Shown here: positions 10,552-24,076 of the stretch, piece after piece
How the letters are laid out: every line of letters starts with the position of its first letter
How positions within the stretch are numbered: position 1 is the stretch's first letter
NCBI GenBank assembly: GCA_008508345.1
Contig: QNGE01000146.1
Location: 81,058-145,057 of the forward strand
Direction of reading: 5' to 3'
Source: Paragonimus westermani
Taxonomy: Eukaryota; Platyhelminthes; Trematoda; Plagiorchiida; Troglotrematidae
Length of the DNA: 64,000 bases
The notes under the pieces: generated by a model
What the model saw: the letters and a program-made list of their open reading frames with translations, nothing else
Databases searched by the model: none
Told to the model about the DNA's origin: nothing
Made by a program: the position numbers and the translations under genes

Positions 10552-11429
10552 TCAAGAACACAAAATCTAAGCTTTAGATTTTATTTCAAGTAACATAGTT
10601 TGAGTATCCATCGTATATGTACGTCCATAAAATCAAAGTCATGCAAAAAATAACCGTCGTCACCAGCGTTCACAATCGCTCATCATGAGGAACGAAACCA
10701 AATGAGGTCGGCCTGCTTGTTTCGTGCTTTGTCCGTGATTCTCGTCTGATGAAAACATCAACTCGGGAATGGATGGCAAACACAAAATGGATAAAAATTA
10801 TTCGAACGCACACAAAATATTTATCCATATTCTGTAATTTTGTGCACTTCCAAATCATGGACGTTTGGGAAAGTTCAATTTACACTTCAACACCATTCTT
10901 CTGAATTCTACCTGACATTAAAAAATTTAACTACTGTGATGGTAATTCATACCACCGAATTATTGTTAATGTATTGATGAACTCCAAAATATGATAATTG
11001 ATACACTGATCTTTTTGTTTACATTTACAAATAAGTCATCGTTTTTGTAATAAATCCTATGCAGACCTCAGCTCAACACAGCTTGTTTTCTGGCTAACGT
11101 AACTTCGACCTCTAGCTAGGCTGCAGTAACGTACAAAATAGTTACTATTTCGGTCATATTGAAACCAGTAAAAAAATGTAATATTTATCTACCTAACTCC
11201 CTCTGATGTACGTGACATTCCGACAAATCTGTTCTTTTCACGGAATATGACTGAGAGGCAAAGGCCACAGAAGCTGCTGTGAAGATTATTGCACTTGTTA
11301 TCCCGTGTGTTATACATACAGGTCACATATTTATTGCGGTCAGTTGATTGCCAGTAAACAATATTGATGCAGTTTTTGTCTTTTTTCATACTCCTTTAAT
11401 AACTGTTTCTTCGCAGCATAACAGTCGGT
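10552..11429. other. AT-rich stretch, no gene seen
   Basis: AT-rich sequence directly before the LINE fragment at 11430. No open frame of note and no repeat recognised. Confidence 0.5.
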
Positions 11430-12478
11430 CTTATTTCGTCACAGACGAAATAATGGAGGATTGTCTCCGGCACTCACAAGATGTCGGCGTGGACCTCCTA
11501 CCTGGTGAATGACTGACCGATCTTGATTATGCTGACGACAAGGTGTTACTGTTTGACATGTTTCAAGCAGCACAAACAATGCTAGACGCAATTTCGCGTT
11601 CTGCTACGTACTTCGGAATGCGTTTTGCAGCCTCAAAATGCAAAGTGCTTCTGCAGGATTGCTGTGACCACGTAGATTTGATGTTAGATAATGTAGTCAT
11701 GGAGGTTGTTGACCGGTTTGTATACCTGGGAAGCTGCATCAGCAGCGGTGGAGGTGTAGGGAATGAAATAGAAGCGCGTATCTCTAAGGCTAGGGCGGTA
11801 TTCGCTAACTTGAGGCATCTCTGGCGACAGAGGTGTATTTCTCTGAAGCTTAAAGGTCGTGTATATAAGACAACGGTGAGGGCCGTATTACTTTACGGCA
11901 GCGAGACCTGGCCGCTCAGGGTAGAAGACGTGAACCGTCTTCAAGTATTTGACCACCGATGTCTGCGTTCAATCGCTCGTATCGGGTGGCATCAGCGCGT
12001 AAGTAACGAGGAGGTTAGGAAGCGGGTGTTTGGTAGTGATTGTCAGACGAGTTCTCTTGTCCAATCTCTACGTTTACACAGGCTTAGATGGTTAGGTCAT
12101 GTATTAAGGATGCCAGTTAGTCGTCTTCCACACCGAGCACTATTCGCTGACACTGCGACCGACTGGTGTAAGGTGCGAGGTGGACAGACAATGACCTGGC
12201 GTAGGGAAATGAAGTCGTTCACCAAGGGGTTGGCCACTGTAGATCGAGTTCGTCTCCCGGGCTGGGGTCCTCGCGACTCACAGAGTCGGTGGTTGGAGAC
12301 ACTAGGTGAGATGGCGGCTAATCGAGCTCAGTGGTGTGAATGTTATCGTTGTTTGTCCGAGTTGTCTGTGAAGTGGATGCATTTAATGACGCGCGGCAGT
12401 GAAAGCCGTAAGGAAGCTGTCTCGCTGATGACGCCTTACTCTCACTTGCAGCTCGGTTGTGTTGTTTGCAAGGTGTAG
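11430..12478 (+). pseudogene. RTE-like LINE reverse transcriptase, C-terminal half (5' truncated)
   Basis: The homologous frame starts about 11434 and has one in-frame TGA at 11510, after which it is open for 311 codons from ATG 11543 to TAG 12478. Just before that ATG lies the RT catalytic motif as LDYADD, with both aspartates kept. After it come the thumb strand with FAASKCKVLLQD, a FVYLGSCIS block, ARAVFANLRHLWRQ, a VLLYGSETWPLR block, LRSIARIGWHQR, RLRWLGHVLRMP, and the terminal LPGWGPRDSQSRWLETLGEM block. This succession is typical of a LINE RT C-terminal domain that is very common in fluke genomes. The N-terminal endonuclease and fingers are missing, as expected for 5' truncation on insertion. 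It is the youngest-looking coding remnant in the window. Confidence 0.9.
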
Positions 12479-12673
12479 GCACCTTGATGTTGAATGTTTG
12501 AATATGGACGTAGTCATTTTCAGTCGTTAGGTCCCTTCCCGTCCCCTTCTTTTTTCTTCTTCTCTCTCTTCCTATATAGGGTTTGCTGTTTCTTCATAGT
12601 TGTGTGGCAGTTAAGCATTAGTGTTAACCATTGATGTATTTCTGTCTATGATGATGGTGATGATGATGATGAT
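12479..12673 (+). repeat. LINE 3' UTR with GAT microsatellite tail
   Basis: A short UTR with a pyrimidine run (12534-12574) leads into a GAT/ATG repeat (12648-12673). RTE-type elements characteristically end in short simple repeats instead of a long poly(A). The repeat end therefore probably marks the 3' insertion boundary of the element at 11430-12478. Confidence 0.65.
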
Positions 12674-14416
12674 CCGAGCTGTTATTCCAGACTTTTGCTG
12701 AGCAATGTCTTGATGGACTTCTACAGCTATGCATTTTTAGCATGCTTGCAAACAATACCTATCGACTGTTATGAGTGACCACTTTCCCATGGATTGTTTT
12801 TTAGGTTTTAATACATTTTGAGAGGGGCAGAAACATAGTTTCTTTAGTAGACTTGATGTTTGGTCAAATGTTCGCTAACAGTGTCTTGTTAGAATCACTC
12901 GCCGTTGTTTAGCGTTGGCAAGAAAATCAGTGCTCAATTAATGTCCCATCTGAATGTAAATAAATCAAACAGTTAATAGGAAGGTGATTGTGTCGTCTAA
13001 TTTTTCAGATTGCAAATACCCCAGTTGAGCATTTGGCTAACCTTACGGTCCTTGACGATGTAACAGCCTATCAAACGACTGTCCGCTTTAAGCCGCCATT
13101 ATTTTTGAAAGTAGGACGTAATTTGAATTGGCTTGAGCACAGCTTAGAAGTGTGGTTGCATAGCACCAACAGGATTTGGCGTATACTTCTGTTTGAGAAA
13201 TTACTCCGCCCGTACGATCAATGGACTTGAGTTTTACGTAAAAATGTTAGGGTTTCGGATCATTGGTGTTGTTGTTCGTAACTCGGGTTGATGGTTCACA
13301 CTTTCTGTTGTTCACCGAGCTTGGCATTTAGATAGCAAACGTTTCATCGCCAAACGATGTGATATGTTCCGTGTTTATGGGTTTGGGAGAACGCACTGAT
13401 GATGCCATTTCCATCGGTGTTGAAAGGTTTGCAGCCTAACTGCCAAGTTTGGCGATCAACCAAATGTTTAATACGTGTTAGGGACCTGGTTATTTCGCAC
13501 ATCGCTTCATCATACGCAACTCACCCCGAACGTATGAGAATGCGGGGTAAGGCAACAGACAAGACGTTGAAAAAACTAGAAACCGACTTTGTGTTTTGAG
13601 AGTCAAAGTGACAGAATAACAAAGATCGAAGGAGTCTGACGGTTATTAAGTCGATCTGAATTACTTCTCAACTTAACTGATAAAAAACACGACCATGAGT
13701 TCGCTCTTATTCGTACAGTGGTTGGCGAGGGTACTCTTAAGTGTAACGGTTAATTTTTAGAAGGTGGAAGTCTGTCATCTTAAGTGCTATATACTTTGTC
13801 ACCTCCAGTCTGGCTCTAGTCCATTCATTTCAAGATAACACTTTTATGGAGGTACAGTCACTGCACAATCGCCCAAAATATTTACTGTAATGTAACTAGT
13901 ATATAAGCCACTGTCATTGTCGAGAAAATAAAGAAGTCAGAGCAATCGGTTTAGGAAATCGCCCTGCTTAACCCTCATTTAACAGTCCAGGCTGAACAGA
14001 GACGGGTGCAATCTAGTCACAGGGCCACGCGTCACTGAATGCACACGCGCAGTGCGGGTTGAAGCAAGAAAAATCAATGTACCTTGTAGCTCCATTCCTA
14101 GTCGATGAACCGGTAGTCGTACGTATTTGGAACCAGAAAGCATTGTGTGTAACATCGTATAAAGTCCACATTGGGCATGCGTGTTTTTGCCCCATCACAA
14201 CTATCAGAATCCTTCTTACAGTGGTCGGTAGGCTTGGTGCAAGATTCGGTACAACTCAATGGATCACATCTAACAGGGGAAGGGCAGTGATAAGAGTTGA
14301 ATTATTTCTCAAGACGATGTTGGTAATGATGGATTTTGGTTCTTGATGTCACGAAAAATTGTTTCTGAGTTTGTTATGTTATTAATGTCGGACTCTTCAT
14401 TCAAGAAACAATAGAT
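12674..14416. other. No firm gene; weak acceptor-like site at 13007
   Basis: TTTTTCAG ends at 13007, followed by an open stretch to the stop at 13230 (about 74 codons), but no donor or family match supports it. The rest is featureless. Confidence 0.4.
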
Positions 14417-14665
14417 ATGAACTCCGTTTTGTTAGGCTTCGTCACTAGTGCATTGTTATGCTCCATACGGTTGCTGAACGCCGATCCGCTTTCTTATGAA
14501 GACACTGTACACCAAGGACATCACAGTCGGCCTGACCAACCTACTAACTTCGGATATTTTGCTATGATTGCCTATGGACAATGCGTGATCTTCTCCAGGG
14601 GAAACAGCTACGATCTGTTAAATGCAAGTAGTAATCTCGCGACCAGGGTTTCTAAGTCAGGCTGA
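14417..14665 (+). CDS. Short open frame with signal-peptide-like N-terminus
   Basis: An ATG-initiated frame of 82 codons. Residues 4-16 are hydrophobic (VLLGFVTSALLCS), followed by a small/polar stretch with Asn-Ala-Asp near residue 22, where signal peptidase could cut. The remainder has two cysteines in total and no recognised domain. The length is well within chance for this base composition, and no promoter or splice evidence was seen. It is listed because secreted short proteins are common in parasitic flatworms; the coding status is unproven. Confidence 0.2.
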   Translation: MNSVLLGFVTSALLCSIRLLNADPLSYEDTVHQGHHSRPDQPTNFGYFAMIAYGQCVIFSRGNSYDLLNASSNLATRVSKSG

Positions 14666-15453
14666 AGGCACAAGTTCCACATAACCTAATGACAAATGGT
14701 GGCGACCAATTTTTTTTCCAACAACTATCAATATAGAACGATACGTTTACTAAATCAATTCAGACAATTAAGCAGCCGCTTTATGAAACCGGTAACTAAT
14801 CTAGAATAATAAAGTCAGTAAAACAAATGCTACTGATTTCGCGTTGCCGTCATAAACTGGTAACTTGGTTGTGCACTAAGTATGAGGACAAGATGTTAAG
14901 TTATCTGCCACCCATGGTGTGAAGAAGTCGCTTGGTTGCACAAACAACGTTCTGTTGTTCGTTGGTCTCGCACAGATACTTGGACGGGTTATACGAGTGC
15001 CATACCGTGATCACCCGTTTGTTACCATATTAACGAGTCGTCACAGATGGCGACAGATTCTTGTCCATATAGTGATCAAGAATTATTCCGCACTCAAGTT
15101 TCTCAAGCAGCCTCAGATAAGATTCATTGAAAAATTTACTGCAAAGCTCTCTGGGCCGGAGATAGGTCAATCACTTTTTGGTGTGTGGTTCATAGCTCAC
15201 GAACTCCGAAATTCTGTTCGACCCCTTGGCCAGCGCCCCATTGTGGTACTGCTTTAAACGATATGAGGACCTTTTCACTATCCGCCTAGCTCCGCAAAAT
15301 TGTCTCTATGGAACGTGAACAGTATTCCGATTACATTCTGTCGAAGAACCCGAGATCACTTTTAGTGCTAGTGTCGGAAGGCTGAAAAAGAGAATCTGAG
15401 AATACACCTCCACGTCAGTACTTTTTTACCAACCAACTTCATCATCTACGCAG
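14666..15453. other. Unassigned; one 112-codon frame without support
   Basis: A frame at 14919-15257 starts at a GTG and has no family resemblance. It is judged a chance frame. Confidence 0.4.
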
Positions 15454-15721
15454 GTACCGTAAATCAGGAATGCGGACGCTACTAGCTGAGTCCCCTTGCC
15501 GAAAACCAATCCAGATACCTAATCTTTTGGTGCAGTCTCACGTCTCCAAAGGCAGCCGATATCTACCTTATGCTTTTGATAAGAATTCATCAGAATCCCA
15601 AAGCGATACTGCAGACGCTTATAGTAGAGTGTCTTCCTCGAAGTCACGGCCGCTCAGCTCGTACTTGTCCAGGCCTGTCCAAACAGATTGGGAGAAAACC
15701 ACCTCCCCGTCGCCAATATTG
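15454..15721 (+). CDS. Candidate internal exon, serine-rich, unknown
   Basis: A pyrimidine-rich tract (15421-15450) ends in acgCAG at 15453, a good 3' splice-like site. From there the frame (G then TAC CGT ...) stays open past an ATG at 15470 to the TGA near 15766. A GTGTGT donor-like site occurs at 15722. The peptide is polar and serine-rich in its middle (residues with SSESQSDTADAYSRVSSSKS), compatible with a disordered linker in a larger intracellular protein. No domain is recognised. Chance is a real alternative. Confidence 0.25.
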
Positions 15722-18700
15722 GTGTGTTTGAAATTTCCAAAGAGGCTGTCAATTTCAGTGTTGTGACCGAGTGGGCCATAAAGGTGGGTTCTGTCCAAAA
15801 CGACCAACAATCCTCCCAATTAGACAAATAACCTTTCGTGCACGGACTGGATTCCTATCACACTGCTCTCTGGGAACGCACGTGTGATCGTATGTTACCA
15901 CGCTCACCATTCCATCCAGCCGCTTGTGATAGAATTCTCACTCATCAGATCACCTTCCACACCTCAATAAGTCAACAAATTTAGGCTCTTGATGTTTGGT
16001 ATGCCGTATCCTATGGATGTGTGTAAAATGGTAATCGAATAAGTGGACGGTGTTCAGTAACAGTCAGGCAATCGACCGATTCTGAGAAGCACGCAACGTC
16101 AACAACCACAGCTTATCCCATTTGCTGTGGGGTATCACACACTCAATCAATGCGCGCATAAATGTGAAGCGAGTTTGGAGCGATGTCAGGTCTAAGTCCA
16201 CGTTCGCGTTTTTGTTCAACAGTCTATGGGCCTATAATCGATGTACCTTTGCAATACTAGCATATAATGAAGGTATTGATGAGAATACCACTACCTATCT
16301 TGTCAATTGTTTGGTTGTGGTCGGATGATTTTAGACAAAGATAATAAGCCAATACAAATGGGCAAATTAGATGAACCACCCTATGAAATAAGGAATCTTT
16401 TCGAATTCTGATTACTCAAATCTTGTGAAACGTAAACGGACTTTTGAGGAAACTATTCCGATTTAATGCAGACTAGACCGAGGGACTCAAGATCATGCAT
16501 AGTGAGCAGTATTTAGCAAGATCGACACACAAAACAGTTATGGATCAAAGGTTAAACTCCCAATATCTCATCACCGTTTACCACCCTGACGAATAGCCAA
16601 GTTTCACAAATTCTGAGGTTTCATGAAGGCTTATTTACCTGCAGTCGACACTCGGCCTTACGCGCACAAACTTTCAACCTGTGTTCCCCCTGCGTTTGAC
16701 TATGAGTATCGCTCACCATTTAGGTCGACTCTCTATTTTGTACTCACAAGTGATCATTTATATCTTTGTGTTAGTCACACCTTTGCGCTATTCGATGACA
16801 CTAGTTATACCACAAATAGTCAGGCGGGTTTTTAGGCGTTATTTGATTTATTGGTGTTTTTTTCAGCTTCACTGTGAAAAATTTAATGTCAGACATTCGC
16901 CCAGAAGTCTAATGATAAGTGCCTGATAATACAATCATGGTTGATCATTGGTTTTCACTCAGTGAAAAAGAAGCCTAATGAGAATCCCGTCGGACATAAA
17001 TTTTGACGTAGCATAGGAAGTACTGAAAACACATTATTGTGCGACTGTTGTTTCATATTTCTGTCATCCATTGTCATTGTAACCACGGATCCTTAGCCTT
17101 TCGTGATATAACTGATACCACTGGTCTTTCATTAATGAGTTGTTCATTTCGTTATCACTGCTCATGAGAATGCAAAGGTCTACGAAACCCACTTTTCGGC
17201 TTCCGGTCCAGAAATGGTCAAAAGTTTGTCATACATTACTAACGGCTAAGGTTATAGTTGGTTCGACCCGGTCGGATCCAACAACATATAGTTACGATTC
17301 CGCCTCCAAGGAAACAGACTTTGGACGATTGGTCTTCGAAAGTCAGCCAATTTGTCTGTTCAGAAACACATAAAAAAGCCTTCCACGGAACAGCAACCGA
17401 GCCACGTTCAGCAAGTATTTCCTCAGTAGAACAGTTCAGATTTTGTAAAGCATTGTATGACATCTCTTGTAACCTGTTAAAACCGTTTAGTGAAAAACTG
17501 TCTCACTGCATTTTTATGAGCAACATGAGAGAACGAGTCGTACTGCGAAATCGTGACTACAGTATCTAACCATGGAAACGAGCTTGTGTTACTGATAAGC
17601 GGCCGACAGTAAGAGAGGCAAACATTCATTCAAGCAGGGTTTATAGCAGTTCGGTTAGACTATGACCAGATGAACCTAGAGGTAAAAATAACTATTGTTA
17701 TATAGGATTATGAAACGTTTATGAGACAATTACATGTACCAAGTTACATGTAACAGAACTGAATGGCTAGAAATGTAGAAATGTGGTATGGTTACTGGAA
17801 TGTTTGTTTTGCATGTCACACCCCTTGGTTAGTATACTGACAGTCACCAAAGTTTTGACTTTCGACGGTTTGTTTTTTTAAGCGGTTCATTCCTTTCAGA
17901 AGTTTGAACAAAACATTTAGAAGACGGAAACTGGTAGATGCAAGCAGTTCGTGTTGGCTGGTCAGCACCAAATTTACAATAATACGAAACGGTTTTTTAT
18001 ATCGAACGGTTAAAGGGCAGGGTGGATAGTCAGTCGGTGGGTTAGGAAAGGTAACGACTGACATGTGAAACTTTGACTCGTGGAAAAGGTTTTAAGTAAA
18101 ACAATGCTGTGACTAGCAAGAGTATACTTTCTCTGTCATGTTTTTGATTATTAAGGTAGTGTGAATGATAACTTCGCCGGCGGTTTTTAAGTCCACATCC
18201 TGTTTTGTTGTGTTTCTAGATTAACGGATTACCATTGTATGATTCGTACAATTAGTTACTTGTAGGCCAACCGTTGAACGTATGGTTCTTTGTGCTTGGT
18301 GATAGGTCCAGTAGTGTCATTTATGCTGATCAGCCGCCACTAACTAAAACATACTTCATGTTCATCCGGTTGTGAAAAAAATGGTCTAAACTGCTAGAAC
18401 TTGCACCAATAAACATGCATGATTCCTGATCATCTCAACGACGGCACTGAAAAAGAACCATTCCCTCAGACCGCTGGTTCGACTGGCGTCCTTATCGTGC
18501 ATTAAGGTTTAGTCCTAGTGAACATGACAGAATATCAAGTTATGAACCATAGATGGCATTGATAGTGGCAATCACAGCAGGAACTATAGTGGCTTGTGAA
18601 TGACTTTTTTGACAAAACTCTGTTCGTAGTATATCTACCGGCCTGTACAGAAATTGATGGTGAACAGCGGAGGTATGTTTTTTATGGAAAAATACGGTGT

Positions 18701-21282
18701 CTTGTCAAAGAAACAGTGAACGCCGTGTTTCCCACGTCTCATCACCAGATTAAGTATCACACAGATGTTTGTGAACAGGCTGCCTTGATGAAGCTCGACA
18801 TGCCGGTGATTTAGTAAGGTTCACCATGCCATTTACACAAACAGTTATGTAAGCCGAATATAAGATCGGCTGACTAAATTGCGGAGGTTCTGGTTGTCGC
18901 AAGTTGCATACCATACACTGTTTTGATGAAGCTGTATGATCAAGGTGGTTGTCAGTGCTGGAGCGAGAGTTCTATTTGGAGTTCGGATGAGTATACCACG
19001 CTTCTGAAGGGCGTGCTGGAAACAGTAAACCACTTGGCTCACGTCCTGTTGGTCAAGTCTTCGCTACATTCCAATCAGAGTCTATGACCTTTTGAAAGAA
19101 GCTATGATATTACCAGCGTGGCATCCGATGTACCAACAGCTGGGAAGAAAAAACTAACTACAGTCGTAGAATGGGAATGCGAGAACAATCCGAAACAGTC
19201 TATCATAACTAAGATTCGTGTCCGTTCACCTTTGTTTGTGTCTGTGTGCACATCACGCATCCTCATCGACCTGACGTGACCTCAGGGGACATATCGTCGG
19301 TCAACCGTACGGATGAGTAAATTAATTTCCCTCTGGAAATTTCCGTTATCCTTTATTTTGAGCAGGTCATGCTAGGAATTAGGTTACAAAAGCTTTCGAA
19401 AACCTAACGGAGCAAACTGAAACCTGACTGTACTACCTCAATAGATTCCTCAACGTGGACATACTCACACAGTGTAGGCTAAATTCATTTTTCACGTAAA
19501 CCTCCTTCAATTATGTATATTCGAACCGTGGATTCAACCGCCACAGAAAAACGGATCGGAACGTGCAGAATTCAGTTATTATACTCATCAGTTATACTTG
19601 GCCCATAGTGTTGATAGTTATTTACCGTTTACTCTCTAGCAGACGTTCCAAGATCGGCTTTGAGTTCGTTTGGGTTTGCCAAGTAAATAATCTTTGTGTT
19701 GAGGGAAATGTGTTTCATTTAATCTACCACCGTTATGTTGAGGAGTAAATGTGATTCTAAAGTTGATCCAGGCTACAAGCTTAATTCTGTTCCTATTTAA
19801 AGACAGCTTTTCGAACGACCCGTTGCAGAACAAATCAATCTTGTTGCAACTCAAGAGTACGTACGGTGTAGTCCAGACGGGAATTTTAAATACATACACG
19901 CAAATTTGTGTGACAAGAATGCTGACCAGTAACCCCACCCCCACCTCACTTTGGGTATAACGGATTGAACACCTCTTTCCTTTAAACTACACTAGCTGGT
20001 GAGCACTCTTTAGACTGTCTAATCGTTCCTTATTAGCTTCAATCGATAACTGATCAGTCAGAAATTTATGGTCATACTGAGACTTCCGATTACACCAAGT
20101 CAGATAAACATTGTTTTGATCAAGTCGTTTTGGCTGAACTCTGACATATGCTAGTTGTGCTGTGCCCAGCTTAAGGTCAAAGACACAGCTGTCAACACTT
20201 TTTCTCACAAGAACGTACGTGTAGTTCACTTCATGATCCGCAAAAGTATAGGTGTAGCTGACAAGCAGTCCAAGGTGAGCCAGAATTTTCTTCTGGATTC
20301 CAAAAGATGAGTGGTGTTACACTGAAAAACTGTAACGCCTGGCCCTTCGTCCTCAGAATGACACGGTAAGCACCGTGTTAAACCCAGTCGATGAACAAAA
20401 GATATTTAATAGGAACTTTACTGCGGTGCATGTGCCTCCTGCAGTGTGGTATAAGTGACATAGTGCACAGTCAAAAACTATTCGGAGAATGTACCAAACT
20501 TACGGGAAATAGATCGGGATAGCGAATAGCACCTAATCACGGTTAGGCGTACGAGTATGAGAGAGTATATCATGTTAAGGTCTCAGCACTAATTCCAGTC
20601 TTCTTAGTGTGATTCGGTAAGTGTGGACTTTGGCTAATAACAGCTGGCAGTTGAAAACACCCCATCGACTGACAGACTGTACAAGTAGGGGTGTAAACAT
20701 GCGTGTTTGACACCAAATGGGCAAAGTTAGGAACACATCTACACAATGCAACATGACATCACTATCTTGTTCTCATCAACCGACAACAAAGCACAAGCTG
20801 TATTTGTGGATTTAAATGACGTAAATATTATGTGATTAAGTTGTCTTACCGTTTTGTTGCACTTATTCTAAGCTAACTAGTGGCAACTCAAAGCAGTGTC
20901 GCAAACGGTCTAAGTCGTTTAGGGCATTGCTTGATCTGGTGACCTTGTGCCCTTCCGTCAGATAAATTTATCTCGAGCGTTTAAAATCAGTCACCTTCAT
21001 TATCAGTCTACATACATCCAGGCTGAATACTACTGAAGGTATGTAGCACCAATTTCCCATGACCATATACGCTTGGTCATAGACAAACAATTTAATTACG
21101 ATTTTCTCTTTGGATTCAGTTTTTGGTAGAACATACTCAATCTCCCTCTACTACTCGAAACAGCAAAAAAATGCGCTCAAAATATGCACACTGTAGACAT
21201 TCGTTTTGGTTTCAGATTTCAGCACAAATCACATGGGTGACTATGGGATTTTATAGTTCAAGAAATCTGTTTATGTGCGTAG
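15722..21282. other. Long stretch without firm genes
   Basis: Frames up to about 100 codons (for example 17258-17569) look unremarkable or unproven. At 18596-18814 an open frame contains a GTATGT donor-like site near 18673. No retroelement motifs were recognised, and no repeats shared with the rest of the window were noticed. Confidence 0.4.
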
Positions 21283-21499
21283 GATGAATAGTGACAAACT
21301 CTGTACCATTCTAGGGAAATTATCTAACAATACTGAGACTTTTCTCTGTACGCTACAGATACACCTCACTGATTCTGTGCATGCCACAGAAATCCACCAA
21401 CGAGCAAAAACAACACCTGCGTGGTGCAAACAAATCTCAAATTTCACAAAACAAACATTCTTTTCGAACCTAATGAACACGATTAAAAAAGATGTCTAA
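21283..21499 (+). CDS. Candidate terminal exon, unknown
   Basis: An acceptor-like tgtgcgtAG ends at 21282, and the frame opens with ATG at 21284 and runs to TAA at 21497-21499 (71 codons). The peptide is rich in Thr, Asn and Lys (it contains KLSNNTETFLCTLQIHLTD) with three cysteines and reads like a globular fragment, but no family is recognised. No canonical AATAAA follows closely. Weak evidence. Confidence 0.2.
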
Positions 21500-23654
21500 T
21501 AGCAACAACTTAAAGGCTGATGAGTATTTATGGGATAAATTATAACTTGGTGTGCGAGCGCTGGACAGCAGATTCCGTAGTCACGTCAGATTTAATGGAG
21601 ATCACTAAGAATATCAAAAACCAAGTTGCTTCTAGTTGTAAAGGTGTACGACTAGTTAAACCAGCCGAAGTCAGTGATTCAAGAGGGTAATAGCATAAAG
21701 AGGTTTAATCAACAGAGATGCCTGAACGACTGTCTACTGTTTTGTTTAGTGTGTACATGAGAATATTCTCTGAGACTGTATGGTATTCAAAGGCGGTGAC
21801 CATTTTTGGTTCATCAGGGGGGGTATGTGGAGGTTAGTCTTGAACCCAATATGTAGGGCAGTCCCGAAGGGAAATATCTGCGGGTCAAAGGGACCATTCA
21901 CTTAGTCCACTGCGGCGACCAACTGTCACCAGAAATGCTCATCTGGGCGTCTTTGTTGCAAATACACTGTGGTTTGCCGCTGCATCGTAATGCTGAGGCC
22001 AAACGTGATCGAGCGTTTTAAGCTGTTCTAAAACCAGTATAACATTCGTGTACAGCGATTGACGACGAGATTGGAATAGTTCGTAGGTGGTTATGACAAG
22101 ATGTGTGCCATACATGACATTTTCGTCGAAGGCAAGATGCTCGAAATCCCCTGTTCTAACAATCCCAGTTCATACAATGTGCCACGTCAATCTGGCAAGA
22201 AGACAGTTCTTTATCGGAGATTTACTTCACACAGGATGTTTCGCGCGAATTGGCATAACCCCTCCATGCAGCACATTATTTTGAACTTAGTCATTAACAT
22301 TTTGCAAGTCGTCACATTGTGTTCGAAGAAGCTAGTCAAATGGAGCATAGTGATTCGAAACAAAAAGACAGGGTTAGGTAACGAAATTCAGAATCCGAGA
22401 AACATCATGCACGAAATGCCATCTTAACAGCATGGCTTTATAATGTCACGACGCCATGCATGGTTAGAAAATCATTAAAACAGCACCAAGTGGCTAGTTT
22501 ACTTCCATGGAATTTGCTGAGTCAAGTCATTCTGTAAGTTACAAACACTTTTGCAGTAAGCACAATTCCTTCCTATTTACGTGACTGTATGCTAACTAGA
22601 GGACTGTCGCAATCTCACATTTGCCGTTCAGAAGTCGCAACAGAAGCTATATTCCCGGCGTTTCGCTGCCCGTCAGTCGCCGAGACACTTGTCTGTATTG
22701 GGCTTCTATGGAGTCGTTGGCATGTGCGGCTGGAACATCGAGGCGATGGGAGAAATCTGTGGTCAGATTGGTGTGTTGGCGAGCCTAGATCAGCAACAGT
22801 ACCATGAATGGTACGTTCGCTGACCGCACTCTGACAGAGCTAGTAAGACTAAACCCTCTTGCGACGTCGGGGGGGGGGCTGGATATGGCAACTTGGGTCG
22901 GTGTGCTACCGCTACGACACCATCGCTGCGTGTGTGTACACATTAGTCAGCCAAAAATCGGCCAGTAAGAAGGCTAACTTCCTGGACATGTGTGCGTTTC
23001 CCTACCACTCAGTTCTGAATTGTTCGAATATATGGTCCAGATGTCAAACTCTAGGGACAGTGCCATTTCACGTGGTCGGGAGCATCAACACGTGAGGATA
23101 TGCACTGTGTGGGTCACATCACTGATTTTTATCGTCTCAGTGCGTTCGGCCACCACGGCGCAAAAACAGTCGCAGTTGAGTGTTCACGGGTGCCTCAGCC
23201 ACTGACGGGCAGCGGAGGTTTGGAAACTAGCGTGATCCTATTATTTTGAATAAACAAAGTGAGAAACTGCACGTTTATACGTAAATAAGGATATCACAAC
23301 CATGTTTTCAATAACCGATAAGTGACGCAAGGCGAAATTCACGTGTTTTAATGAGGTAAACATCTAACGAAGGCACACTGGAACATGAAGATTTTCTGAT
23401 AGTCATTTAATCAGTTTTGTCGCTTCCAACTGTCGTTAATCAATTAGCAGCCAATTGTGTTATATCACAAAGCAGCACTGAAAAACAAGTGTATACTTGG
23501 CGGTGACAGGACCGTACCTCAAAAGTTCTAAGTCGTGGGTGGCTCCTTTCGCATTCCCGTGGTCTCACAATCAAGTGACGTCTTAAAACTGGTCAACGTG
23601 TATCACTGTGTTCGTTTTTCAATCATAAGTTGTCATCAGAGAGGACGGTTTAAA
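21500..23654. other. Unassigned; includes a more GC-rich patch
   Basis: The patch 22600-23220 looks more GC-rich than its surroundings and has several short overlapping frames and a run of nine G (about 22870). It may be an old repeat, but no motif was recognised. Confidence 0.4.
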
Positions 23655-24076
23655 GAACAAGCTCATCTTCAGTTATTCATCTCAAGCCAACTACGTGACA
23701 TTCAAATGAAAAATTGTTGTCAGAGTGAAACGAAGACAACATGTAACCAGTCCAATTGAGGTCAAACACGTTTTCGACAGATATGGAGACAAGGTTTCGA
23801 TACAGTTACGTCACAATTATGACACCACTGGAACATTAGCAGTTTGGTCGGCCATGGTGTGAATGGTAATCCACGGCAAATGCGAAGCCTGAACAGAGTG
23901 CTTCTGTGTGCACAAGGGTGAGTTATTCAGTCGGATTCCGGTCACCTCAACTGTGGCCAAAATTCGGTATATCACGGTTTCTGACTGACTGTCCCCGACT
24001 CCGTAAATCGGACGGAAATAAGGGGCCGAATTGATGGTATGTTGTGCATCGACAAGATGTGCTTCAGTTGAGCTGG
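23655..24076 (+). repeat. Left arm of a 422-bp inverted repeat
   Basis: This pairs position by position with 27008-26587 in reverse complement (coordinates of paired bases sum to 50663 at both ends, so there are no net indels). Landmarks include caaacacgttttcg, tgacaccactggaacatt, gcttctgtgtgcacaagg, gactgtccccgactcc and catcgacaagatgtgctt. Identity is about 97-98% by eye; differences cluster at the ends. No open frame spans it. It is an unidentified repeat family or a local inverted duplication. Confidence 0.9.

Noticed and set aside
277..12478. The two RTE-like pieces (277-2230 minus and 11430-12478 plus) as halves of one rearranged element
   Set aside because: Tempting because one lacks the catalytic YADD part and the other has only that part. 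Yet 5' truncation explains the second, and no shared junction supports a split.
14919..15257. 112-codon coding frame
   Set aside because: It begins at GTG rather than ATG, has no clear acceptor and no family resemblance.
17258..17569. 103-codon frame as an exon
   Set aside because: It reads fairly naturally, but a stop lies just upstream, the possible acceptor is weak and no donor or poly(A) signal was found.
22589..23205. Coding region in a GC-richer patch
   Set aside because: Several short frames overlap, none has a motif or splice-like edges, and a run of nine G interrupts it.
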